Shown here: positions 58,311 to 64,000 of the stretch, piece by piece
Layout: each line of letters opens with the position of its first letter
How positions within the stretch are numbered: the stretch's first letter is position 1
Assembly: GCF_018070045.1 (NCBI RefSeq)
Contig: NZ_JAGPYK010000019.1
Span: 62,001 to 126,000 of the forward strand
Source: Micromonospora sp. U21
GTDB taxonomy: Bacteria; Actinomycetota; Actinomycetes; Mycobacteriales; Micromonosporaceae
Length of the DNA: 64,000 nucleotides
Direction of reading: 5' to 3'
The notes under the pieces: generated by a model
Told to the model about the DNA's origin: nothing
Seen by the model: the letters and a program-made list of their open reading frames with translations, nothing else
Databases searched by the model: none
Made by a program: the position numbers and the translations under genes

Positions 58311-58856
58311 TCAGGCCGCCTCGGCGCTCTCCTTCTCGCGCTTGTCCTGCAGGGCAGCCGCCAGACGGGCGGTCTTCGACAGCGGGGCCTGGAACAGGGC
58401 CGCAGCCTTGCTCAGGTTGCCCTTCATCGCGCCGGCCAGCTTGGCCAGCAGCACCTCGCGGGACTCCAGGTCGGCGAGCTTCGTGACCTCGGCCGCGGAA
58501 ATGGCCTTGCCCTCGAAGACACCGCCCTTGATGACGAGCTTCGGGTTGGCCTTCGCGAAGTCGCGAAGCCCCTTCGCCGCCTCGACGACGTCGCCCGAAA
58601 CGAAAGTCAGCGCGGTAGGACCGGTGAACAGCTCGTCGAGGCCGTTGATGCCCGCGTCCGTCGCAGCACGCTTCGCCAGCGTGTTCTTCGCGACCGTGTA
58701 GCTGGTCTCGGCACCGAGCGAGCGCCGCAGCTGGGTGAGCTGGGAAACCGTCAGACCGCGGTACTCGGTCAGCACGGTGGCGCCCGCGTTGCGGAAGTTT
58801 TCGGTCAGCTCAGCGACGGCCGTGGCCTTGTCGGCCCGGATCGGCTTGTCCGCCAT
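58311..58856 (-). CDS. rplJ: 50S ribosomal protein L10
   Basis: 181 residues. MADKPIRADKATAVAELTENFRNAGATVLTEYRGLTVSQLTQLRRSLGAETSYTVAKNTLAKRAA and the C-terminal stalk helix that binds L7/L12. L10 with L12 represses its own mRNA in many bacteria; here the leader is about 265 nt long and has a terminator-like hairpin with a U-tract (58935-58964). Confidence 0.98.
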   Translation of the reverse strand: MADKPIRADKATAVAELTENFRNAGATVLTEYRGLTVSQLTQLRRSLGAETSYTVAKNTLAKRAATDAGINGLDELFTGPTALTFVSGDVVEAAKGLRDFAKANPKLVIKGGVFEGKAISAAEVTKLADLESREVLLAKLAGAMKGNLSKAAALFQAPLSKTARLAAALQDKREKESAEAA

Positions 58857-58934
58857 GTCCCTCCTCTCTCGTTACTCGAGGCTGGTCCCCGTCGTGGCCG
58901 AAGCCGGGAACGGGGGCGGAGGCAGCGCGACAAC

Positions 58935-58964
58935 GAAAAAGCCCCGGCGCAGGGCGCACGGGGC
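58935..58964 (-). terminator. Attenuator-like hairpin with U-tract in the rplJ leader
   Basis: On the minus strand GCCCCG (58964-58959) pairs with CGGGGC (58946-58941), with a GCGCC-rich loop, followed directly by TTTTTCG (58940-58934). It lies 79 nt before the rplJ start, inside the leader. Intrinsic-terminator form in a genome where U-tracts are rare suggests real attenuation. Confidence 0.65.
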
Positions 58965-59130
58965 GAGGGCCGGCGGATCGTCATGGTCGGCGGACCATGC
59001 TCACTGCCGAGTTACGCTTGCCGCCCTACGCGGGTCGCCCGTTGTCGCGGGACCTTCGACCGTGCCGGAGCACGGTGACCAGCGGTCTCTGGGTGGTTCC
59101 TCATCCATGACAGGCACGGATGACGGTTGA

Positions 59131-59160
59131 AGGATACGCGACCGTTGCGACCCGCACCAA
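59131..59160 (-). promoter_or_regulatory. rplJL promoter
   Basis: Minus strand: -35 TTGGTG (59160-59155), 18-bp spacer, -10 TATCCT (59136-59131). It lies within the gap 58857-59206, which has no gene but holds the rplJ leader. Confidence 0.6.
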
Positions 59161-59206
59161 ATCGCCCCCTGTGCGCCGGGTCACCACCAATGGTCGGCCC
59201 AACGGG

Positions 59207-59896
59207 TCAACCCCGGGCCCGCCGCCGCCACAGGTAGCCGCCGACCGCCGCGGCGCTCCACGCCAGCGCCCAGGCGGTGAGCCCGAGCAGGGTGACCGCG
59301 GCCGCGTCGCCCGCGGTCGTCCGGGCCGCGGCCATGATCGGCGGCGCCAGCCAGGGGACCACCGACCCGGTCAGGCCGAGCACCACCGTGCCGACGCCGC
59401 CGAGGGCCAGCACCGCGACGCCGTAGCCGGCGCCGCCCACGGACGCCCGGCTGGCCAGCGCCCCGAGTGCCACCGCAGCGGGTACGACCAGCAGATGCAC
59501 CCACAGCCCCAGCGCGACACCGACCGGCACCGACCGGTCCGTCGGGTCGACCGGGCCGGTGACGCCGCCGACCAACCACGGGAAGGCCAGCGCGACGGCC
59601 ACCGCGACCAGCGCCGCCACGCCGGCGCCGAGCAGCCCGGCCAGCCGTTCCCGGGCCACCCCCACCGTCACCTGGGCGAGCCGGCGCTGAACGTCCGGTT
59701 CGACGTCCAGCAGGATCTTGGTCTGCCAGGCGAGCACCGGGAATAGCACCACCGCGGAGACGCCGTACGCCTCCGCCGGCTGGGCCCGGCCGCCGCCGTA
59801 CAGGATGCCGAACGCGACGAGGCCGGCTAGCAGCGGCGCGACCGCCCGCCCGGTCCGGAGGAAACCGGCCAGTCGCAGCCGGACCAGGGCGATCAC
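59207..59896 (-). CDS. ABC-type membrane permease, small
   Basis: 229 residues with about six hydrophobic segments (AVAPLLAGLVAFGILYGG; YGVSAVVLFPVLAWQTKILL; LLGAGVAALVAVAVALAFPW; VALGLWVHLLVVPAAVALGALA; GYGVAVLALGGVGTVVLGLTG; AAAVTLLGLTAWALAWSAAAVGGYLW). No extracellular binding motif. Its start overlaps the ATPase stop (ATGA), so the pair forms one exporter, probably of the ABC-2 class. Inserted between rplA and rplJ. Substrate unknown. Confidence 0.8.
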   Translation of the reverse strand: MIALVRLRLAGFLRTGRAVAPLLAGLVAFGILYGGGRAQPAEAYGVSAVVLFPVLAWQTKILLDVEPDVQRRLAQVTVGVARERLAGLLGAGVAALVAVAVALAFPWLVGGVTGPVDPTDRSVPVGVALGLWVHLLVVPAAVALGALASRASVGGAGYGVAVLALGGVGTVVLGLTGSVVPWLAPPIMAAARTTAGDAAAVTLLGLTAWALAWSAAAVGGYLWRRRARG

Positions 59897-60768
59897 CGGG
59901 CCTCCCCCGCGGCGCTGTCGACCGCCACGTCGGCGCCGTCCACCGCCACCGGGTCGTCCGGTGCCGGGTCGTCCGGTGCCGGGTCGTCCGGTGCCGGGTC
60001 GTCACCGCCCGGTCGGGCCGGTGGCGGGGCGGGGCGGGCATCGGTACGTACCCGCAGCACCTGGTGGCCCTCGGCGCGCAACCTGGCGACGGTGCCGGCG
60101 GCCCGCGCGGTCGGCACCGCGACCTCGATCACCGCGACCGCGCCCTCCGGCAGCGAGGTTTCCTCGGTCACCGCTCCGTCGGCCACCGTCCAGCGGCGCG
60201 CGCCCGGCAGCCGGACCGTCTCGCCACGGTGGTCGCTGACCAGGACCGCCCCGCCGGCGGCCAGGACCTCGTCGATCAGCTCGGGAACCAGCTCGCGGGT
60301 GGTGGCGTCCAGCCCCTCCCACGGCTCGTCGAGCACCAGCAGGCCCGGGGGGCGCAGCATCGCCTGGGCGATGCCGACCTTCTGCGCGGTGCCCTTCGAC
60401 AGCTCCGGCAGCCGGACGGCACGGAACGCGGCCAGCCCCAGCCGGTCGGTCCAGGCCGTCACGGCCTCGTCGGCCGCCGCGCGGTCCAGCCCGGCCGTCC
60501 GGCCCATCCCGGTCAGGTAGCGCGCCACGGTGAAGGGCTGGTCGGCCGGGAAGCGCTCCGGCACCCAGCCCACCCGCCCGGGCCGGTCGGTGACCCGGCC
60601 CCGAGCCGGCCGGAGCACCCCGGCGGCCACCTGGAGCAGGGTCGACTTGCCCACCCCGTTACGGCCCAGCACGACCGCCACCTCACCCGGACCGATCCGC
60701 ACATCCACGCCCCGCAGCACCCACGGACCACGCCGGTGGTACCGCGACCAGACGTTCTCCAGCCGCAT
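59893..60768 (-). CDS. ABC transporter ATP-binding protein with atypical signature and Pro-Asp tail
   Basis: 291 residues. Walker A GRNGVGKST, Walker B LLVLDEPWEGLD and switch VSDHRGE (His present) are clear, but the signature reads LSKGTAQKV instead of LSGGQxQR, as in some CcmA/ABC-2 exporters. The last about 60 residues are a low-complexity Asp/Pro/Ala tail with repeated PAPDDPAPDDP (15-bp DNA repeat at 59951-60003). ATG 60768 is the domain start. Coupled to the permease. Confidence 0.85.
   Translation of the reverse strand: MRLENVWSRYHRRGPWVLRGVDVRIGPGEVAVVLGRNGVGKSTLLQVAAGVLRPARGRVTDRPGRVGWVPERFPADQPFTVARYLTGMGRTAGLDRAAADEAVTAWTDRLGLAAFRAVRLPELSKGTAQKVGIAQAMLRPPGLLVLDEPWEGLDATTRELVPELIDEVLAAGGAVLVSDHRGETVRLPGARRWTVADGAVTEETSLPEGAVAVIEVAVPTARAAGTVARLRAEGHQVLRVRTDARPAPPPARPGGDDPAPDDPAPDDPAPDDPVAVDGADVAVDSAAGEAR
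59951..60003 (-). repeat. 15-bp coding tandem repeat (PAPDD units)
   Basis: Unit GGGTCGTCCGGTGCC repeated three times plus eight bases, encoding PAPDD repeats in the tail of the ABC ATPase. Prone to strain variation. Confidence 0.85.
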
Positions 60769-60795
60769 GCGGTCGAGCCTGCCACACCCGAGACG

Positions 60796-60865
60796 CACCG
60801 GGGCGCCCCCCCCAACGTGGCGGCGCCCCCGGGGCGGCCCCCACTGGGGGGGGCGCGCCCCGGTG
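60796..60865 (-). terminator. Terminator region after rplA
   Basis: CACCGGGGCGCCCCCCCCA pairs with TGGGGGGGGCGCGCCCCGGTG over most of its length (two extra bases), with further GC-rich stems inside. It lies 16 nt after the rplA stop and includes eight-base C and G runs that are prone to sequencing error. Confidence 0.6.
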
Positions 60866-60880
60866 GAGCGGAGTGTCAGC

Positions 60881-61597
60881 TCAGGCCTCGGCCGACTCCT
60901 CAGTGAGGTTCTTCACCAGGTTGGGGTCGACCGGAACGCCCGGGCCCATCGTGGTGGTCAGGATGACCTTGCGGAGGTATTTGCCCTTGGCCGCGGACGG
61001 CTTGGCGCGCAGCACCTCGTCGAGCACCGCGGCGTAGTTGTCCACCAACTGGCTCTCCGAGAAGGAAGCCTTGCCGATGATCAGGTGCAGGTTGGAGTGC
61101 TTGTCCACCCGGAAGGTGATCTTGCCGCCCTTGATGTCCTGCACCGCCTTGGTGACGTCCATGGTCACCGTGCCGGTCTTCGGGTTCGGCATGAGACCGC
61201 GCGGGCCCAGGATCCGCGCGATCCGGCCGATCTTGGCCATCTGGTCCGGCGTGGCGATCGCCGCGTCGAAGTCGAGCCAACCGCCCTGGATCCGGGCGAC
61301 CAGCTCGTCGGTACCCACCTCGTCCGCACCCGCCGCGGCGGCCTCATCGGCCTTCGCGCCGGCGGCGAAGACGATCACGCGGGCGGTCTTACCGGTGCCG
61401 TGCGGCAGGTTGACCGTGCCGCGGACCATCTGGTCCGCCTTGCGGGGGTCGACGCCGAGGCGCATGGCGACCTCGACCGTGGCGTCGAACTTGACGTTGG
61501 TGGTCTCCTTGGCCAGCTTCACGGCCTCGGCGGGGGTGTAGAGCTTGGACCGGTCGATGACGTCGGCGGCCTTGCGGTAGCTCTTGCTGCGCTGCAT
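60881..61597 (-). CDS. rplA: 50S ribosomal protein L1
   Basis: 238 residues. MQRSKSYRKAADVIDRSKLYTPAEAVKLAKETTNVKFDATVEVAMRLGVDPRKADQMVRGTVNLPHGTGKTARVIVFA and the C-terminal RKVILTTTMGPGVPVDPN are typical. Builds the L1 stalk; in many bacteria represses rplKA mRNA. 77 nt after rplK. Confidence 0.98.
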   Translation of the reverse strand: MQRSKSYRKAADVIDRSKLYTPAEAVKLAKETTNVKFDATVEVAMRLGVDPRKADQMVRGTVNLPHGTGKTARVIVFAAGAKADEAAAAGADEVGTDELVARIQGGWLDFDAAIATPDQMAKIGRIARILGPRGLMPNPKTGTVTMDVTKAVQDIKGGKITFRVDKHSNLHLIIGKASFSESQLVDNYAAVLDEVLRAKPSAAKGKYLRKVILTTTMGPGVPVDPNLVKNLTEESAEA

Positions 61598-61674
61598 TGC
61601 TGATTACTCCTGTGGTCTCTGGCGGGCCGCTCGGCGCGGGCCCTCCCACGGTGGGTCGTCGGCCGGGGCCGAGG

Positions 61675-62106
61675 TCAGTCGTTGACGGTGATGCCCATCG
61701 ACCGGGCGGTGCCGGCGATGATCTTCTCGGCCTGGTCCAGGTCGTTGGCGTTGAGGTCGGCCATCTTCTTCTCGGCGATCTCACGCAGCTGGGCGCGGCT
61801 GACCGAGCCGACCTTCTCGCTCTGCGGAACGCCCGAGCCCTTCTGCACACCGGCGGCCTTGATCAGCAGCCGGGCAGCGGGCGGGGTCTTCAGCACGAAG
61901 GTGAAGGACCGGTCCTCGTACACGCTGATCTCGGCGGGGACGATGTCGCCCCGCTGGGACTCGGTCTGCGCGTTGTAGGACTTGCAGAACTCCATGATGT
62001 TCACGCCGTGCTGGCCGAGCGCGGGGCCGACCGGCGGCGCCGGCGTGGCCTGGCCCGCCGGCAGCTGAAGCGTGAACGTCTTGACGAGCTTCTTCTTCGG
62101 AGGCAT
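61675..62106 (-). CDS. rplK: 50S ribosomal protein L11
   Basis: 143 residues from ATG 62106 (AGGAAG about 6 nt upstream): MPPKKKLVKTFTLQLPAGQATPAPPVGPALGQHGVNIMEFCKSYNAQTESQRGD. It has the conserved proline-rich hinge where thiopeptides bind with 23S rRNA. C-terminal RNA domain complete (EIAEKKMADLNANDLDQAEKIIAGTARSMGITVND-like). Confidence 0.98.
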   Translation of the reverse strand: MPPKKKLVKTFTLQLPAGQATPAPPVGPALGQHGVNIMEFCKSYNAQTESQRGDIVPAEISVYEDRSFTFVLKTPPAARLLIKAAGVQKGSGVPQSEKVGSVSRAQLREIAEKKMADLNANDLDQAEKIIAGTARSMGITVND

Positions 62107-62261
62107 GTCACTTCCTGGGGCTTGGAGCTGGGAAAATGCGGCTGACGCCACCCTCGGGCGCGCACGGTCAGCGCGGTGCGACAGCGGCGACGTTCAAGAG
62201 TAGCGCAGGCCGCAGCCCACTCGTCCGCCGAGGTCGAGCGGGAGGGCGTACGCCGACGTCA

Positions 62262-62282
62262 GCGGCGGGCCGGGCCCGCCGC
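62262..62282 (-). terminator. Hairpin after nusG
   Basis: GCGGCGGGC-CGG-GCCCGCCGC, 9-bp perfect arms, 11 nt after the nusG stop. The nusG-rplK gap (62107-62292) otherwise shows no gene or promoter. It may reduce read-through from secE-nusG into rplKA. Confidence 0.55.
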
Positions 62283-62292
62283 CGACGACCGG

Positions 62293-63015
62293 TCAGATCT
62301 TGGCGACCTGGTTGAAGTTGAGCTCCACCGGAGTCTCCCGGCCGAAGATCGACACCAGCACCTTGAGCTTCTGCTGGTCGGCGTTGATCTCGCTGATCGT
62401 CGCCGGCAGCGACGCGAACGCGCCATCGGTGACGGTGACCGAGTCGCCCACCTCGAAGTCGAGGACCTTGATCTCGGGCTTCGCCTTCTTCTGCTCGGTC
62501 TCGATGGCCGGCGCCAGCCACTTCAGCACCTCGTCGAGGGAGAGCGGCGCGGGGCGGTCGGCCCGGTCGGTCGCGCCGACGAAGCCGGTCACGCCCGGCG
62601 TGTTACGGACGCAGGAGTAGGACTCGGCGGTCAGCTCCATCCGAACCAGGATGTAGCCCGGGAAGACCTTGGCCTGAATCTGCGAACGCTTGCCGTTCTT
62701 GACCTCGACCTCCTCCCGGGTCGGCACCTCGACCTGGAAGATGAAGTCCTCCATGTCGAGGCTCGTGATCCGGGTCTCGAGGTTGGTCTTGACCTTGTTC
62801 TCGTAGCCGGCGTAGGAGTGCACCACGTACCAGTCACCCGGCGCGTAGCGCAGCTTCTGCCGCAGCTCGGCGACCGGGTCGTACTCCTCGTCCGGCGCGG
62901 GCTCGGTGGTTGGGAACTCCGGCTCGCTGGCGGCCTCAACCGACTCGTCACCAGCCGCCGTCGCGACCGTGGACTGCTCGTCCACCGGTCCGGCGGTCTC
63001 GTCGTACTCAGGCAC
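62293..63015 (-). CDS. nusG: Transcription antitermination factor NusG
   Basis: 240 residues from GTG 63015. An acidic N-terminal extension of about 60 residues precedes the NGN domain (WYVVHSYAGYENKVKTNLETRITSLDMEDFIFQVEVPTREEVEVKNGKRSQIQAKVFPGYILVRMELT, SYSCVRNTPGVTGFVG) and the KOW domain (FEVGDSVTVTDGAFASLPATISEIN). Couples RNA polymerase to the leading ribosome or Rho. 41 nt after secE; the acidic extension is common in actinobacteria. Confidence 0.97.
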   Translation of the reverse strand: MPEYDETAGPVDEQSTVATAAGDESVEAASEPEFPTTEPAPDEEYDPVAELRQKLRYAPGDWYVVHSYAGYENKVKTNLETRITSLDMEDFIFQVEVPTREEVEVKNGKRSQIQAKVFPGYILVRMELTAESYSCVRNTPGVTGFVGATDRADRPAPLSLDEVLKWLAPAIETEQKKAKPEIKVLDFEVGDSVTVTDGAFASLPATISEINADQQKLKVLVSIFGRETPVELNFNQVAKI

Positions 63016-63056
63016 GCTCGCTCACTTCCGTCACTATCGGCTCTGAAGGCAGCCGG

Positions 63057-63449
63057 TCAGCTCGAGTTGCCGAAGACAAACAGCACGACCTTGGCGAAGC
63101 CGTAGTCCAGCACACCCACGATCGTCAGCATCACCGCGACGAACACGACCACCACGGCGGTGTATGTCAGCAACTCCTTGCGCGTCGGCCAGATGACCTT
63201 ACGCAGTTCGGCCACTACCTCGCGGAAAAACCGGGCGATGCGGCCGAACACGCCCACCCGGCCGGTTTCCGACCGGGTGGTCGGCCGGCTGTCCGCCGAC
63301 TCCGCCCGGGCGCGGGACCGCGTCGCGGTGCCTCCCCGGGAGACCGGCTCGTCCGCGCTGGTGGCGTCGTCGTCGGCTACGTCGTCGACGATCTCGTCGT
63401 CGAGACGATCGTCGCCAGCGTCCTCGCCGCGCCGCTTGTTGTCGGCCAC
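63057..63449 (-). CDS. secE: Preprotein translocase subunit SecE
   Basis: 130 residues from GTG 63449 (GGAGGGCGAA just upstream). An acidic/hydrophilic N-terminal part of about 70 residues precedes the conserved amphipathic helix (FFREVVAELRKVIWPTRKELLTYT) and one membrane segment (AVVVVFVAVMLTIVGVLDYGFAKVVLFVFG). An in-frame start further upstream would add unrelated sequence. Partner of SecY. Confidence 0.97.
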   Translation of the reverse strand: MADNKRRGEDAGDDRLDDEIVDDVADDDATSADEPVSRGGTATRSRARAESADSRPTTRSETGRVGVFGRIARFFREVVAELRKVIWPTRKELLTYTAVVVVFVAVMLTIVGVLDYGFAKVVLFVFGNSS

Positions 63450-63660
63450 TTCGCCCTCCGTCGCGGAATCTCGGGTCGCACGCCGGGCGGCGTGCTCGGC
63501 GCTGGTCACGCCGGCCGGACCAACCGTCCCGCGACGGGCCGCGGCCGGTGGATCAACCGGGGGGCCCGATGCCTCGGAGCCACCCCGCCAATGCCACCAC
63601 CACGGGCCGGACGCCGCCATGTCGGCGACGCGACCCACGGGAACGGTCAGGCCTGAGGCG

Positions 63661-63733
<73 letters not shown>

Positions 63734-63800
63734 GTGCGGCAACTCTCGCCCCACGCGGCCACAGACGACCGAGCAGGGGTCACTTGCCCCACGGCGGACC

Positions 63801-63830
63801 AGTGTACGGGTAGCCGCCCGACTTTCCCAA
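63801..63830 (-). promoter_or_regulatory. Promoter of the tRNA-Trp - secE - nusG unit
   Basis: Minus strand: -35 TTGGGA (63830-63825), 18-bp spacer, -10 TACACT (63806-63801). The start near 63794 is about 60 nt before the tRNA. The secE-tRNA gap (63450-63660) shows no other promoter. Confidence 0.6.
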
Positions 63831-63861
63831 CCGGTCTCCCCGCCACGCGTGGCGGACCGAT

Positions 63862-64000
63862 TCAGCGTGCCGTCCGGATGGTGGCCCGGGCCTGCGAGAG
63901 CACCTTCTCGCCCAGGCACGTGGCGGTGACGTCGAGCCGGGTCAGGCCGTCCTCGGTCACCTCACGGACCACCGCGGTGACCTCGATCTCGGTCCCCTGG
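63862..64000 (-). CDS. MaoC-family dehydratase, C-terminal part (HadB-like, runs off right edge)
   Basis: The last 46 codons of a hot-dog-fold protein: EIEVTAVVREVTEDGLTRLDVTATCLGEKVLSQARATIRTAR, the typical final strands of the MaoC-type (3R)-hydroxyacyl-ACP dehydratase HadB. In mycobacteria hadA-hadB-hadC lie just before tRNA-Trp and secE, which fits. The catalytic hydratase motif lies outside the window, so the assignment relies on the tail and context. Confidence 0.6.
   Translation of the reverse strand, partial: QGTEIEVTAVVREVTEDGLTRLDVTATCLGEKVLSQARATIRTAR

Noticed and set aside
60796..60865. Poly-C/poly-G runs as a phase-variation tract
   Set aside because: They lie in a terminator after rplA, outside any coding frame; assembly error is as likely as biology.

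Overview
The window is high-GC actinobacterial chromosome, most likely Micromonospora or a close relative (Micromonosporaceae). This rests on the very high third-position GC, frequent GTG/TTG starts, an F420-type LLM oxidoreductase, the zinc-type S14 (rpsZ), the TTG-started rpoB beginning LAASR, and the gene order. It is an almost pure housekeeping region: about 38 kb of continuous minus-strand translation and transcription machinery, preceded by about 25 kb of metabolic and surface genes. No CRISPR array, insertion sequence, prophage or recognisable defence system is visible.

Region 1 (1-6.8 kb): an NMT1/THI5-like ABC importer is split over two divergent units. The binding lipoprotein and permease (running off the left edge) are on minus; the ATPase, an LLM oxidoreductase and a cupin are ATGA-coupled on plus. 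A 989-residue protein follows, with about eight membrane segments and a roughly 700-residue disordered tail, apparently read from a leaderless transcript. Region 2 (6.8-12.9 kb): a minus-strand thiamine operon, promoter - TPP riboswitch - thiE - thiO - thiS - thiG - thiE/thiD fusion - thiC. Region 3 (13.1-25.4 kb): a giant secreted ThuA/sugar-dehydrogenase/PKD/CBM protein with a small anchored partner, an aldo/keto reductase joined in frame to a decayed gene remnant, an ABC-F ATPase, an RsmC-like methyltransferase, an anchored hypothetical protein and truA.

Region 4 (25.5-63.9 kb), read right to left: hadB-like gene (partial), tRNA-Trp, secE-nusG-rplK-rplA, an ABC transporter pair, rplJ-rplL, rpoB-rpoC, two small membrane genes, the str operon (rpsL-rpsG-fusA-tuf), S10 operon (rpsJ to rpsQ), spc operon (rplN to rplO, secY, adk, map), a DUF1707 gene, and the alpha operon (infA-rpmJ-rpsM-rpsK-rpsD-rpoA-rplQ). 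Convincing -35/-10 pairs sit before thiE, tRNA-Trp, rplJ, rpoB, rpsL and rpsJ, with a weaker one before infA. Several leaders are long and carry hairpins; the S10 and str leaders share an exact 20-nt block.

No clearly new multi-gene system was found. The best leads are regulatory or structural: the shared S10/str leader element, the rplJ attenuator, the in-frame ThiE-ThiD fusion with an internal ribosome site, the aldo/keto reductase joined in frame to a gene remnant, palindromic interspersed repeats, the long-tailed membrane protein next to thiC, and an ABC transporter with an atypical signature motif between rplA and rplJ.
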